Notes: generated by a model not told the origin, from the sequence alone. A stretch of 64,000 nt of DNA from Aidingimonas lacisalsi (GCF_008079445.1 NZ_VRYH01000001.1:372001-436000), one strand, 5' to 3'; counted from the stretch's first letter, positions 29,369 through 39,436 are shown. Numbers and translations: made by a program.

Positions 29369-30244
29369 TTAGGCTTTCTCGTTCTGCAGGAAACCGCCTT
29401 GCTTCAACACATGGGTGTAACCTTCCCGATACGTGGGATAGCGAAAACGGTAACCGCTCTCCAACAATCGCGAGTTGTCACAGCGCTTGCTGGAGCGTCG
29501 TCTGAGAGGCGATTGGATGGTTTCGGTCGAGGTCACCTTGAGCTTGGCGGCCAGCCAGGTCATCACATCATGCAAGGGCGCGGGCTCGCAGTCGGTACCC
29601 AGATACAGTTCCTGAATCGGCTTGCCGGCCATCTTCAGGCCAATGAGATGCGCCAGCACACCGGCGCAGTCATCGCGGTGTATACGGTTGGAGTACATCG
29701 GCGGCCCGGAGGCGACAATGCGTCCTTCACTCACCTGGCGAATCAACCGGTCACGCCCGGGCCCGTAGATACCCGAGAAGCGCACCACGCTACCCGGCAG
29801 CTCATGATGTATGAGCGACTGCTCGGCCTGGCGCATGAGGTTGCCGGAAAACCCGGACGGCGCCGTTTCGCTCGATTCATCGACAACTTCGCCCTGATGT
29901 TGGGCGTAAACACTCGTAGAAGAGACGAAGAAGACATGGTCAGGCGGCGTTTCACGGCGAGAAAACTCCGTCAGTACCGTCTTCAACCCATCAGGATAGG
30001 CGGCCCGATAGGCGTCTTCCTCGAAGCGGTCGGCACTGACCACGTATACCACGATATTGGCGTCGGGCAGCGTGGACGCGGCCCCATCGGCATGAATATC
30101 CAGGGCCAACGGCTCGATACCGCTGTCCTCGAGGCCACTAACGTTGCGGCGCACACCGATGACACGCTGCCCGGCATCAAGCAACTGCTGTCCCAACGCC
30201 TTGCCGACATCACCACAACCGATAATCAGAGTCGTCGTCTTCAC
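29369..30244 (-). CDS. NAD(P)-binding epimerase-like protein (YeeZ type)
   Basis: About 291 residues. A Rossmann start TTTLIIGCGDVGKALGQQLLDAG, then NIVVYVVSADRFEEDAY, VFFVSSTSVYAQHQGE, and SGIYGPGRDRLIRQVSEG. Members resemble extended SDR/NAD-dependent epimerases such as YeeZ but lack a firm reaction. The start is taken as GTG at 30244, since it gives the expected first strand; the frame extends further upstream without a good site. Divergent from oxyR. Confidence 0.8.
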   Translation of the reverse strand: MKTTTLIIGCGDVGKALGQQLLDAGQRVIGVRRNVSGLEDSGIEPLALDIHADGAASTLPDANIVVYVVSADRFEEDAYRAAYPDGLKTVLTEFSRRETPPDHVFFVSSTSVYAQHQGEVVDESSETAPSGFSGNLMRQAEQSLIHHELPGSVVRFSGIYGPGRDRLIRQVSEGRIVASGPPMYSNRIHRDDCAGVLAHLIGLKMAGKPIQELYLGTDCEPAPLHDVMTWLAAKLKVTSTETIQSPLRRRSSKRCDNSRLLESGYRFRYPTYREGYTHVLKQGGFLQNEKA

Positions 30245-30324
30245 CTTTCTCTCGCCCCTTGATAAAAAGTCCCTATTGGAATTGTCGATCCATCTGCTTC
30301 GAGAGGATGCCAGCAGGCACCACC

Positions 30325-31245
30325 ATGACTCTAACAGAACTCCGTTATATCGTAACCTTGGCGCAAGAACATCATTTCGGTCGCGCCGCCGAGCGTTGCT
30401 TCGTCTCGCAACCGACATTGTCGGTCGCGGTCAAGAAACTCGAAGAAGAGCTCGGCGTCGCGTTGTTCGAACGCTCGAAATCCACGGTACAGGTCACACC
30501 GCTGGGCGAACAGATCGTCGAACAGGCGCAGCGGGTCCTGGAGCAGAGCAGTGTGATCAAGGAGCTGGCCAATGCCGGCAAGGATCAACTCTCCAGCCCA
30601 CTACGCATCGGTGCTATCTATACCATCGGCCCGTATCTGTTTCCTCATCTGGTGCCAGAGCTGGCCAAGACCGCACCCCAAATGCCGCTGTACATCGAAG
30701 AAGGCTTCACCGCGGCGTTGCGCCGCAAACTACGCAGCGGGGAACTCGACGCCATTATCGTGGCGCTGCCGTTCACCGAGTCGGATGTCGTAACGAAATC
30801 CCTCTATGACGAAGAGTTCGAGGTCCTGATGCCCGCTCACCACCCCTGGGTCGCCAAGGAGCGTATCGACAAGGAAGACTTGCTCAATGAGCGTCTGCTG
30901 TTGCTCGGCGAAGGCCACTGCTTTCGTGATCAGATCCTCGAAGCATGCCCGGCGATCAGCAACCAGCTCAATAGCCCCAGCAACACGCTCACGGCAGAAG
31001 GTGGTTCGCTGGAAACGATACGCCATATGGTCGCTTCCAAATTAGGTATAACGGTGCTGCCCCACTCGGCGATTGGTACTAGCCATTACGAAGCCGGTGT
31101 CCTGACAAGCCGGCCATTCAGTCCCGAGGCCCCGTCACGCACCGTCGCCATTGCCTGGCGGGCTAGCTTCCCGCGTCCCAAGGCGATCGATGCGCTGACA
31201 CGCGCCATTACGTTCTGCCGTCAACAGCAACTAGAATCGGCATGA
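30325..31245 (+). CDS. oxyR: Hydrogen-peroxide sensor and regulator OxyR
   Basis: A 306-residue LysR-family activator. HTH: YIVTLAQEHHFGRAAERCFVSQPTLSVAVKKLEEELGVALFER. The redox pair is exact: C199 and C208 in GEGHCFRDQILEAC, which form the disulfide on peroxide exposure in E. coli. The ATG at 30325 gives canonical numbering. It overlaps recG by 4 bp, the oxyR-recG order known from Pseudomonas. katG in this window is a likely target. Confidence 0.97.
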   Translation: MTLTELRYIVTLAQEHHFGRAAERCFVSQPTLSVAVKKLEEELGVALFERSKSTVQVTPLGEQIVEQAQRVLEQSSVIKELANAGKDQLSSPLRIGAIYTIGPYLFPHLVPELAKTAPQMPLYIEEGFTAALRRKLRSGELDAIIVALPFTESDVVTKSLYDEEFEVLMPAHHPWVAKERIDKEDLLNERLLLLGEGHCFRDQILEACPAISNQLNSPSNTLTAEGGSLETIRHMVASKLGITVLPHSAIGTSHYEAGVLTSRPFSPEAPSRTVAIAWRASFPRPKAIDALTRAITFCRQQQLESA

Positions 31246-33323
31246 ACGCGCTAGAGCAGGATATCAGAGCGCTGAAGGGCGTCGGCGAGGCACTGGCTGT
31301 CAAACTGGCCCGGCTACGTATTCATGAGGTGGCTGACCTGCTCTTTCATTTGCCGTTACGCTATCAGGACAGGACGCGCGTGACTCCCATCGGGACACTT
31401 CGAGCGGGAGCCGAAGCCGTCGTCGAAGGTGACGTGGCTGCCGCCGACGTGATCAAGGGGCGCCGCCGCAGCCTGCTGGTTCGCCTCAAGGACGGTTCGG
31501 GCATTCTCAGCCTGCGATTTTTTCACTTTTCACCGGCTCAGCAGCAGCAATTCCGCCCCGGGGTGCGGGTTCGCTGCTTCGGTGAAGCGAGAGCCGGCGC
31601 TACCGGACTGGAACTATATCATCCCGAATATCGCCTGATGAACAGTGGCGATGCACCGGTGGAAGATCATCTGACGCCTATCTACCCCACGACTGAAGGA
31701 CTCAATCAAGCCAGACTGCGCAGCCTGATCGGTCAAGCGCTCGACTGCCTCGATGCCACACCAGAGGCACTCCCGGACTGGATTCCCGAAGCGCTCCGCC
31801 AGCGCTTCGAACTGCCCGAATTACATGAAGCATTGCGTTATCTGCACCGCCCCCCACCCGAGGCGGACCTGGCCAGCCTGGCCGAAACGCAACATCCCAC
31901 TCAGCGTCGCCTGGCACTGGAAGAATTACTCGCCCACCAGCTCAGTCTGCGCCAGATTCGTGTCCGCATTCAGTCGGACACGGCCCCGGCACTGCCCTCC
32001 GGGCGTAACCTGCAAGCCACCTTCCTGACACGCCTGCCGTTCTCCCTGACGGGCGCGCAACGTCGCGTGCTCGATGAAATCACGGGCGACTTGGCCCGAC
32101 AAGCGCCCATGTTGAGGCTGGTGCAAGGCGATGTCGGCTCCGGCAAGACGGTCGTAGCCGCCATGGCAGCGTTATCAGCGCTGTCAGCCGGTTTTCAGGT
32201 CGCGCTGATGGCTCCCACCGAGATACTCGCCGAACAGCACTACCGCAGCTTTCAGGACTGGTTCGGCCCCATGGGAATCGATGTCGCCTGGTTGGCCGGT
32301 AAGCTCAAGGGCAAGACGCGTCTTGATACCAAGGCGGCAATCGGTGATGGCCGCGCTCAAGTCGTCGTCGGCACGCATGCACTGTTCCAGGAAGACGTTC
32401 ATTTTCATCGCCTGGGGCTGGCCATCATCGATGAACAGCATCGCTTCGGCGTGCACCAGCGTCTTGCTCTCCGTGACAAAGGGGAAGAGGGCGGATTGAC
32501 CCCTCACCAACTCGTGATGACGGCTACCCCCATTCCCCGAACCTTGGCGATGAGCGCTTACGCCGATCTCGATGTCTCGGTCATCGATGAACTGCCACCC
32601 GGCAGAACACCGGTCAAAACCGTCGCGGTTCCCGATGAACGGCGTCCCGAAGTCGTCACTCGCATTCGCCAGGCCTGCGCGGCAGGCCGCCAGGCCTACT
32701 GGGTCTGTACATTGATCGAGGAGTCGGAAGCCTTGCAATGTCAGGCCGCTGAAGCGACTCGCGACAGTCTCGTCGAGACATTGCCGGAATTGGCGGTCGG
32801 GTTGGTCCATGGACGCATGAAAGCCGCGGAAAAGGCCGAGATCATGGATGCCTTCAAGGCTGGCGAACTGGATCTGCTAGTAGCCACCACGGTCATCGAA
32901 GTCGGTGTCGATGTCCCCAATGCCAGCCTGATGATCATCGAGAACCCAGAGCGATTGGGCCTTTCCCAGTTACACCAGCTACGGGGTCGAGTCGGCAGAG
33001 GCGATACCGAAAGCTATTGCGTACTGCTCTACCACCCCCCACTATCCGCCCACTCGCGAGAGCGCCTCGGGGTCATGCGCGATACAAGCGATGGATTTCG
33101 CATCGCCGAAAAGGATCTGGAACTTCGCGGTCCTGGCGAAGTCCTCGGAACGCGTCAGACAGGGTTGGCACAAATGAAGATCGCGGATCTGGAACGCGAT
33201 AGCGACCTCCTCGATCGCGTCACGCTACTCGCACGAACGCTACTGGAGACAGCACCGCAAGCCACTACCCCGCTGATTCATCGCTGGTTAGGAGAGGAAG
33301 CCGCACGCTACGGTCAGGTCTGA
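31242..33323 (+). CDS. recG: ATP-dependent DNA helicase RecG
   Basis: A 693-residue SF2 helicase that regresses stalled forks and processes branched DNA. N-terminal wedge/OB domain (GVGEALAVKLARLRI, YQDRTRVTPIGTLR), Walker A GDVGSGKTVVA, DEQH box IIDEQHRFGV, MTATPIPRTLAM, VIEVGVDVPNASLM and QLRGRVGRG. Length matches the family. Starts within oxyR and ends 6 bp from the convergent yccS-like gene. Confidence 0.97.
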   Translation: MNALEQDIRALKGVGEALAVKLARLRIHEVADLLFHLPLRYQDRTRVTPIGTLRAGAEAVVEGDVAAADVIKGRRRSLLVRLKDGSGILSLRFFHFSPAQQQQFRPGVRVRCFGEARAGATGLELYHPEYRLMNSGDAPVEDHLTPIYPTTEGLNQARLRSLIGQALDCLDATPEALPDWIPEALRQRFELPELHEALRYLHRPPPEADLASLAETQHPTQRRLALEELLAHQLSLRQIRVRIQSDTAPALPSGRNLQATFLTRLPFSLTGAQRRVLDEITGDLARQAPMLRLVQGDVGSGKTVVAAMAALSALSAGFQVALMAPTEILAEQHYRSFQDWFGPMGIDVAWLAGKLKGKTRLDTKAAIGDGRAQVVVGTHALFQEDVHFHRLGLAIIDEQHRFGVHQRLALRDKGEEGGLTPHQLVMTATPIPRTLAMSAYADLDVSVIDELPPGRTPVKTVAVPDERRPEVVTRIRQACAAGRQAYWVCTLIEESEALQCQAAEATRDSLVETLPELAVGLVHGRMKAAEKAEIMDAFKAGELDLLVATTVIEVGVDVPNASLMIIENPERLGLSQLHQLRGRVGRGDTESYCVLLYHPPLSAHSRERLGVMRDTSDGFRIAEKDLELRGPGEVLGTRQTGLAQMKIADLERDSDLLDRVTLLARTLLETAPQATTPLIHRWLGEEAARYGQV

Positions 33324-33328
33324 GGAAC

Positions 33329-35557
33329 TCAGGCGGCCGCCGCTTCGACGGCTGCCTCTTCGCCGTTGGCGTTGACGAGCCGATTGGCGGCTTCGCCCAA
33401 GGGACGTAGCTGGCGGCATATCAGCAACAGTTGGGTCTGCACGGGGCGGTAGCCACTCATCTCCATGCCTGCCGATGCCTCGCCTTGGCCCAATTGCGCC
33501 ATCAAGGCCGATTGTTTCGTCTCCAGATCCTCGATCGCCTGGTGCTGGAGCAATCGGCTCGCCACGTGCTCGAGTATCTCGGCAACCTGCCTGGCCACCG
33601 GCATCACATTGGCATCGAACTCATCCTCCGTCATCTGGTGGCGGTGTGCCCCGAGCGCGGACAGATATCCCAGCAAGGTATGCGATACGACCAGGAAGCG
33701 GAATCCGTCATCAGCATCATGCTTTCGGTAATGCCCCGGTTCCTGAAGCATATTGGCCAGCATGGTCGAGAGTGCCGCATCCGCATTATGGGCATTGCGC
33801 CGAGCCAGACGATAGGCCAGATCGTCCTGCTTGCCAGTTTCGTACTGATGAATGATTTCTTCCAGATAATGGCGGCTGGACGTCAACACATTGGCCGCCT
33901 CTCGATGCAAACGTCGCCCCTGCCAGTCCGGCAATATCGTGAACACCGCCAAGCCAGCGATCGTTGCCCCGACCAGCGTATCGAACAGACGCGGCCAGAT
34001 CAGATCGAAACCGTCGCCAACTTGATTGAAACTGCACAATACCATCAAGGTAATCGACGTCGTCGCCAGGATGTAATGTGTCTCACGGTTAGCGAAAAAC
34101 GAGACACCGGCAACAACGGCGATCATCGTCTGGACCAACGGATGAGGAAACAGGGTGATCGACACCCAGCCCGCCACCAGACCCAGTACCGTACCGATGA
34201 CACGCTGACTGAGAAAACGCCGGGTCGCAGCAAAGTTGGGGCGACAAACGAAAATGGTAGTCAACAGAATCCAGAATCCCTGGGTGGGATGAATCAGATG
34301 CAACAACGCATAGCCTACCAGTAGTGCAATGGGCAAACGGATCGCATGACGAAACGTCGGCGACCCCAGTGTCAGGTTGAGCCGAATACGTTCCCAGCCA
34401 TCACGCAAGCTCCGTGGAGAACGATTGAACAGACTATCGTCTTCTGGCTCATCGGTGGCATCCGGATTATGGGCACTGGCCAGTTGGTCCTCAAGCGCAG
34501 AGAGATTATCAGCCAGTGCCTCCAGAGACGGCATCAAATCATCCCAATCACCACGCTGCATGCCACGCAGGTAATCAATCGAGGCACGCAGATCTTCCAG
34601 CGCCTGTTCGCTCAGGTCGTGATCGAAGGGCCGATTGAGTAACAATGCCTTGCCAAGGCGCTTGCAGGCCCGTCCCTGTTGGTCGAGCAGGCGCTGACAA
34701 CGAAACAGCACATCGTGGTGGAAAAAAGCATCGATCAAGGACGAATAGGGATAATGTGACGAACTCGCACGTTCATGAATATCCTGGGCAATGAAGTAGA
34801 TACGCAGATAACGATTGAGTTTGCGCTCGCCTCGTTGCCCCTCGAGACGGCGGTAGATCATCTCCTTGGCTTGATTGAGAGCGGTGACGACACGACCGTT
34901 CTGGCGAGCCAGCCTCAAGCGTTGTTCTTCGACATCCAAGCCGCGCAGCGGCTCGAACAACGTCGACTTGATGATCAAGTACTCGCCCAGCTCCTTGTAG
35001 ACTCGGGCCATGCTCTGTTTCACGGGCTGACGGGAGAACAGTGCACACCATGCTACCGATATGACTCCGTACCAGGCGGCCCCCGAGACCAACAGCAATG
35101 GCTGGCGCCAGATTCCATCCGCCGGCACGCCGCCCTGATGCTCGATATTGATCATCGAATAGATGGCCAGGATCAGGGTCCCCGAAGCGATGGTGGCATA
35201 GCGCTGCCCTACGGCGCCGAGCATGATCAGTATGAAGGTGGATAACGCCAGACCCAGGGCGAACAACCAAGGCCAGGGAAACAACCATTGCACGCTCAAC
35301 GACGCTGTCGCAAAACAGCTCAACGTCACCAGCAGCGCCTGCAATCGGCCTTGCCAGCTATCATCGGTTTCCGACAGTGCACTGGCAATGATGCCCAGAA
35401 ACAGCGGGATCACCAATGCGATATCGCCTTGATACCAACTCAGTGCCAGCGCGCCACTGAACGCCAGGAAGACACGAAGGCTGTAAGCGAACTTATCGAG
35501 CGTCCAGAGGCGTCGCAGGTATTTCGAGATCGGCGTCGGCAACATGGATGACCGCAT
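33329..35557 (-). CDS. yccS: FUSC-family membrane protein, YccS-like
   Basis: A 742-residue inner-membrane protein with two clusters of about six membrane spans (residues about 20-170 and 400-530) and two cytoplasmic segments. Seen: YQGDIALVIPLFLGIIASALSETDD near the N-terminus and HPTQGFWILLTTIFVCRPNFAATRRFLSQRVIGTVLG in the second cluster, the FUSC signature. Relatives (YccS, YhfK, AaeB) are thought to export aromatic acids or other solutes; function here unknown. The Ala-rich C-terminus converges on recG. Confidence 0.85.
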   Translation of the reverse strand: MRSSMLPTPISKYLRRLWTLDKFAYSLRVFLAFSGALALSWYQGDIALVIPLFLGIIASALSETDDSWQGRLQALLVTLSCFATASLSVQWLFPWPWLFALGLALSTFILIMLGAVGQRYATIASGTLILAIYSMINIEHQGGVPADGIWRQPLLLVSGAAWYGVISVAWCALFSRQPVKQSMARVYKELGEYLIIKSTLFEPLRGLDVEEQRLRLARQNGRVVTALNQAKEMIYRRLEGQRGERKLNRYLRIYFIAQDIHERASSSHYPYSSLIDAFFHHDVLFRCQRLLDQQGRACKRLGKALLLNRPFDHDLSEQALEDLRASIDYLRGMQRGDWDDLMPSLEALADNLSALEDQLASAHNPDATDEPEDDSLFNRSPRSLRDGWERIRLNLTLGSPTFRHAIRLPIALLVGYALLHLIHPTQGFWILLTTIFVCRPNFAATRRFLSQRVIGTVLGLVAGWVSITLFPHPLVQTMIAVVAGVSFFANRETHYILATTSITLMVLCSFNQVGDGFDLIWPRLFDTLVGATIAGLAVFTILPDWQGRRLHREAANVLTSSRHYLEEIIHQYETGKQDDLAYRLARRNAHNADAALSTMLANMLQEPGHYRKHDADDGFRFLVVSHTLLGYLSALGAHRHQMTEDEFDANVMPVARQVAEILEHVASRLLQHQAIEDLETKQSALMAQLGQGEASAGMEMSGYRPVQTQLLLICRQLRPLGEAANRLVNANGEEAAVEAAAA

Positions 35558-35660
35558 GGCGATGGATGATGACTCTCAACTCGGGATAATTAGACTTTAG
35601 TATAACGTCAATCGACGACAGTTTCGCCCTAAGCCGAAAACCTTCCGTTTCAGAGTCAGT

Positions 35661-36017
35661 TCATAGGTGACCAAGCAGCGCTTGCAGCCGTTGCAAGTCG
35701 CTGGAATCGCCGACCAATCGAACGTTGCCAGCCATCATTCCCGCAAGGAACGCGCGTCGCGAGGGTTTACGAAGCAATTTGATCGCCGTGTCACTATCGG
35801 TAAATCGCAACTCCAGATCGAGATCCACCGGTAGCCCGGAACCGGTTTCGATCCCCTCGGGTGACATGCGGTAGTAACGTGCAATCGATAAATCTTCGGT
35901 GGCCACACCCCAGTCCAGACGTCGCCGCTCACTCAAGGCCTGATAGAACGCGGATCTACGGCGCAAAGCCCGTTTGAGCAACAAACCGACGAACCAAAGC
36001 ATGAATCGCAGCTTCAT
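35661..36017 (-). CDS. Small SCP2-like protein
   Basis: A 118-residue protein. It starts with a hydrophobic basic segment (MKLRFMLWFVGLLLKRALRRR), then VDLDLELRFTDSDTAIKLLRKPSRRAFLAGMMAGNVRLVGD, which resembles the second half of sterol-carrier-protein-2 domains. GGAG stands 6 bases before the ATG at 36017. A lipid-binding role is only suggested by the fold similarity. Alone between yccS and HU. Confidence 0.65.
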   Translation of the reverse strand: MKLRFMLWFVGLLLKRALRRRSAFYQALSERRRLDWGVATEDLSIARYYRMSPEGIETGSGLPVDLDLELRFTDSDTAIKLLRKPSRRAFLAGMMAGNVRLVGDSSDLQRLQALLGHL

Positions 36018-36129
36018 GGCCACTCCGAATGCGGAACTCCTGGCAGGAAATCCGCCGACTACCTAGTGCAGCCGGCGTGGTCCGGCTCCACGCCCGTGTG
36101 ATCGAGCAGCGAGCGTAGCCGGACGGCAT

Positions 36130-36149
36130 CGCGGGGTCAAAGCCCCGCG
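36130..36149. repeat. 7-bp GC stem-loop downstream of the HU gene
   Basis: CGCGGGG-TCAAAG-CCCCGCG lies 16 bp past the HU stop (minus strand). It is a likely part of HU transcript termination, though without a clear T run. Confidence 0.5.
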
Positions 36150-36164
36150 CTGCGGGCTTACTTA

Positions 36165-36440
36165 CTACTTGGCAACAGCGTCTTTCAGCGCTTTACCGGG
36201 CTTGAAAGCCACGGTCTTACTCGCCGGGATAGTCAATGGTTGACCGGTTTGCGGGTTTTTGCCGGTACGAGCGGCGCGCTCGCGCACGGTGAAGGATCCG
36301 AAGCCGATCAGTGAAACATCCTGCCCTTTTGAAACACTACCGGTGATCTCGTCGAGAATGACATTGAGCACCTGGCCTGCTTTGTCCTTGGACAGATCGG
36401 CACGCTCGGCAATCGCCGCAGCGAGTTCTGGCTTGCGCAT
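36165..36440 (-). CDS. DNA-binding protein HU (beta-type)
   Basis: A 91-residue histone-like protein: MRKPELAAAIAERADLSKDKAGQVLN, GFGSFTVRERAARTGKNPQTGQPLTIPA and the C-terminal KPGKALKDAVAK, with the DNA-bending Pro in NPQTG. GGAGGG precedes the ATG. HU dimers bend and compact DNA. In Pseudomonas a HU gene also sits between recG and rubredoxin reductase. Confidence 0.95.
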   Translation of the reverse strand: MRKPELAAAIAERADLSKDKAGQVLNVILDEITGSVSKGQDVSLIGFGSFTVRERAARTGKNPQTGQPLTIPASKTVAFKPGKALKDAVAK

Positions 36441-36500
36441 AAAGCCCTCCTAGTTTGGCAATGGCAAGGCGACATGGGCCGCCCTTTTTGTTGTTAACAG

Positions 36501-36561
36501 AAAAAAGACGTTTCCGAACGAGCCACCGGAAGCGGCAGATAACGATGCAGCAGAAACGTCT
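36501..36561 (-). terminator. Terminator of the FAD reductase gene
   Basis: On the minus strand AAGACGTTTC and GAAACGTCTT form a 10-bp stem enclosing about 38 bases with an inner small hairpin; the second arm runs into TTTTTT. It lies 40 bp after the gene stop. Confidence 0.7.
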
Positions 36562-36601
36562 TCTGCCTCGACACCGGGCCGGTTCGCACGGCACAACGCT
36601 T

Positions 36602-37762
36602 CTAGCCTAGCAATGCTGGTGCGGCTCGCGCCAGTTCGACTTTCCTCCTGACACATGCGCCTGTCAACGCAAAACCGATCAAACGACCGTCTTTGGACTC
36701 CGCCAGGGCGGTCAAATCATGGCCTTCGCCTTCAACCCGCCAGCGGTCCGGCGCATGGGTTGGCGGGAGCGAAACCACCGGCAATGCCGGCGTTTTCACC
36801 AATACCGGCCATGGGCCGTAACTGACGCGTGTCGGCGTCCCGCTCAAGGTGGCCGCCAATGCCTTGGCACTGGCCTGCAGTGGTTGCACGTACATGGCAT
36901 TGACACCTGCCACGCACGCGCCATCACCTAACGCATGAATGCCGGGAACTGACGTCTGAAGATAGCGATCGGTCTGAATGCCACTGCTGTCGATCGCGAT
37001 GCCTGCCGTTCTCGCCAACTCGGTACGTGGACTCAAACCAGTAGCCACGAGTATCAGATCGGCACTCAGGCAATGGCCATCATCCAAGGTTGCCATGATA
37101 TCGACGCCTTCCCTGTGCAAGGATTGCAGACCGTGCCCCAGCAGCAGATGGATGCCGGCATCCATGAAAGCCTCACCCAGCGCATGCCCCAGAGGTTCGG
37201 GTAGCAAGCGCGGCAAGGGCGCCTGCTCGGGCGCAATCAGGCTAACGGCGTGCCCGCCTGCCACAAGATCGTTGGCAAATTCACAGCCCACCAGGCCAGC
37301 ACCGATAATCGCCACACGTGCTGCCCGATCGAGCGCATTCAAGGCGGCATGAAAGGCTCGATAATCATCGAGATCGTTGATGGTGAAAACACGATCGGCG
37401 AGCTCATTCGGAAGGGCAAAGGGTGGCTGCGGTGCCGCTCCAGTCGCCAATACGAGTTCGGAAAAGCTTACGGACTCGTTACCCAGTTGCACTTGCCGAT
37501 GCAGCGAATCGATGGATGTGGCACGAGTGTGCGTCCGCATCACGATCTCCTGCTGGTCGGCAATGTCCAACGCTGAGCGATTGGCCAGGCGGTCGGGTGA
37601 TAGATGCTTGGCAAAGCCAGTGGAGAGCAGCGGTTTGGCATACTCATCGCCGCTATCGGCAGTGATCACGGTGATCGGCCGATGGGCATCGCGGGCACGC
37701 ACCTGGCGTGCCAATCCCAAGCCGGCCATACCGCTACCGATGATGGTCAAAGGGGCGCTCAT
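36602..37762 (-). CDS. FAD-dependent pyridine nucleotide reductase, rubredoxin reductase-like
   Basis: About 386 residues with two dinucleotide-binding sites: APLTIIGSGMAGLGLARQV (FAD) and RVAIIGAGLVGCEFANDL (NAD), plus LVLATGAAPQPP and the C-terminal GIHALGDGACV. The plan matches RubB/AlkT-type rubredoxin-NAD reductases. AGGAAT precedes the ATG at 37762. Neighbour order (HU, this gene, ubiC, ubiA) is as in Pseudomonas, where rubredoxins lie beside it; no rubredoxin gene is seen here, so its partner is elsewhere or differs. Confidence 0.85.
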   Translation of the reverse strand: MSAPLTIIGSGMAGLGLARQVRARDAHRPITVITADSGDEYAKPLLSTGFAKHLSPDRLANRSALDIADQQEIVMRTHTRATSIDSLHRQVQLGNESVSFSELVLATGAAPQPPFALPNELADRVFTINDLDDYRAFHAALNALDRAARVAIIGAGLVGCEFANDLVAGGHAVSLIAPEQAPLPRLLPEPLGHALGEAFMDAGIHLLLGHGLQSLHREGVDIMATLDDGHCLSADLILVATGLSPRTELARTAGIAIDSSGIQTDRYLQTSVPGIHALGDGACVAGVNAMYVQPLQASAKALAATLSGTPTRVSYGPWPVLVKTPALPVVSLPPTHAPDRWRVEGEGHDLTALAESKDGRLIGFALTGACVRRKVELARAAPALLG

Positions 37763-37832
37763 GACATTCCTGGTGAACAGCTTCAGTGGCTGCTCATGAT
37801 ACACTACTGTGCCCAATCTTGACCCGGAGGCG

Positions 37833-38384
37833 ATGGTGAGTGAAGGCCATGACAGAATCCAGGGACGGCTTCCCGACTGGCAACCCGCTGAAGCCCGGCG
37901 CCCCGCCATGAGTCCGGCTTGGTGGCACTGGATCGCATCGCGCGACTCACTGACATCGCGCTTGATCGAGGCGGCTGGTGAGTGTCGCTTCCGTGTTCGA
38001 CTGCTCGACCAGCGTTTGGGTCGTCCCAGGCGGGATGAAGCCCGTGCCCTGTTACTCGCTCCACGGCGGTACGCTTGGCTGCGTGAGGTCGCTCTCTGTG
38101 TCGATGATCGGCCCTGGGTGGTAGCCCGCTCGGTTGCCCCGCTGAATCGTTTGCGCGGACAACCCTTGGCTCAGCTTGGTGAACGCTCATTGGGCAGTTG
38201 GTTATTCCGCCATCCAGGCCTGCAACGCAGCCGTATCGAAGTGACGTCTCGTCCCGCACCGTTTTTCCCCGAGCGCGGCCCCTGGGGACGTCGTTCCGTG
38301 TTTCGTCACGACCGCTTCCAGGTACTCGTCCAGGAGTTCTTTCTCGACCGAATGATGGATGATTTGCGCTTACCGCCACGTTAG
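37833..38384 (+). CDS. ubiC: Chorismate pyruvate-lyase
   Basis: About 183 residues. UbiC splits chorismate to 4-hydroxybenzoate and pyruvate, the first step of ubiquinone synthesis. Seen: SPAWWHWIASRDSLTSRLIE, DDRPWVVARSVAPLNRLRGQPLAQLGERSLGSWLF and FPERGPWGRRSVFRHDRFQVLVQEFFL. A GGAGG lies close to the ATG at 37833; GTG at 37809 or 37836 are alternatives. Followed 29 bp later by ubiA. Confidence 0.92.
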   Translation: MVSEGHDRIQGRLPDWQPAEARRPAMSPAWWHWIASRDSLTSRLIEAAGECRFRVRLLDQRLGRPRRDEARALLLAPRRYAWLREVALCVDDRPWVVARSVAPLNRLRGQPLAQLGERSLGSWLFRHPGLQRSRIEVTSRPAPFFPERGPWGRRSVFRHDRFQVLVQEFFLDRMMDDLRLPPR

Positions 38385-38413
38385 GATAGCGCCACTGACT
38401 TTTGGAGATGTCG

Positions 38414-39298
38414 ATGGACCAGACAGCGCCCCGACGCGGTATCGCACGCCTACCCGACTTCCTCGCCTTGATGCGTCTCGACCGTCCGATCGGCACATGG
38501 CTGCTCATGTGGCCGACCCTCTGGGCCCTTTGGGTTGCCGCCGAAGGGGTACCTTCACGCGAGGTGGTGCTGATTTTCGTGGCGGGTGTCTATGTCATGC
38601 GTGCCGCGGGTTGCGTGGTCAATGACTATGCCGATCGCCATTTCGACGGTCATGTCAAACGCACCCGAGAACGTCCACTGGCCACCGGCCGGGTCAGTGT
38701 ACGTGAAGCCCAGGTATTATTCGCACTATTGGTGGTCATGGCGTTCGTACTGGTCTGCTTGACCAATCGTTTCACCATCCTGCTGTCGATCGGCGGGGTC
38801 ATCCTGGCGTTCATCTATCCCTTCATGAAACGCTATACCCATCTTCCGCAACTGTTTCTCGGTGCCGCCTTTTCCTGGGCGATTCCCATGGCCTTCGGTG
38901 CAATACAACAGAGCGTACCGATCGAAGCTTGGCTGCTGTTCCTCGCCAATGTCGTATGGACGGTCGCTTACGATACCCAATACGCCATGGTCGATCGCGA
39001 TGACGATCTGCGTATCGGCATCAAGTCCACCGCCGTACTATTCGGACACGCTGACAAAGCCATGGTCGCAGTGCTACAGCTTGCCACCCTGATTCTGCTT
39101 GGTTGGATCGGTCTCAGACTCGCGTCAGGCGGTTTCTTCTGGGTGGGGCTGGCCGCCATGGCAGCCATCTTCGTCTATCAGCAATGGCTGATAAGCGACC
39201 GTTCGCGCGAGCACTGTTTTCGCGCCTTCCTCAACAACCACTGGGCTGGCATGGTGATGTTTGCAGGACTGGCTCTGACATGGTGGCCGGAAAGCTAG
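38414..39298 (+). CDS. ubiA: 4-hydroxybenzoate polyprenyltransferase
   Basis: About 294 residues with 7-9 membrane spans. Both Asp-rich prenyl-diphosphate motifs are present: NDYADRHFD and [13 protein letters not shown]. It attaches the polyprenyl chain to 4-hydroxybenzoate in the inner membrane. GGAG stands 6 bases before the ATG at 38414, which favours it over the ATG at 38408. Second gene of the ubiCA operon. Confidence 0.96.
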   Translation: MDQTAPRRGIARLPDFLALMRLDRPIGTWLLMWPTLWALWVAAEGVPSREVVLIFVAGVYVMRAAGCVVNDYADRHFDGHVKRTRERPLATGRVSVREAQVLFALLVVMAFVLVCLTNRFTILLSIGGVILAFIYPFMKRYTHLPQLFLGAAFSWAIPMAFGAIQQSVPIEAWLLFLANVVWTVAYDTQYAMVDRDDDLRIGIKSTAVLFGHADKAMVAVLQLATLILLGWIGLRLASGGFFWVGLAAMAAIFVYQQWLISDRSREHCFRAFLNNHWAGMVMFAGLALTWWPES

Positions 39299-39365
39299 TG
39301 AACGTCAGCCCACAGATACATGATTTGACGGCGAGCCAGGTGCCATCCTTGGCGCAGATGCGTTA

Positions 39366-39383
39366 CTGTCATGACATTGTCAT
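39366..39383 (+). promoter_or_regulatory. Pho box upstream of phoB
   Basis: CTGTCAT and TTGTCAT are direct repeats 11 bp apart, the spacing of a PhoB dimer site. A further CTGTCAT is at 39393 and TTGTCAT at 39410, off the 11-bp phase. The site ends 53 bp before the phoB start, as expected for autoregulation. Confidence 0.8.
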
Positions 39384-39436
39384 AAAGACGTGCTGTCATC
39401 GTCATCAGCTTGTCATTGTCCTGATGAGGCCCAAGG

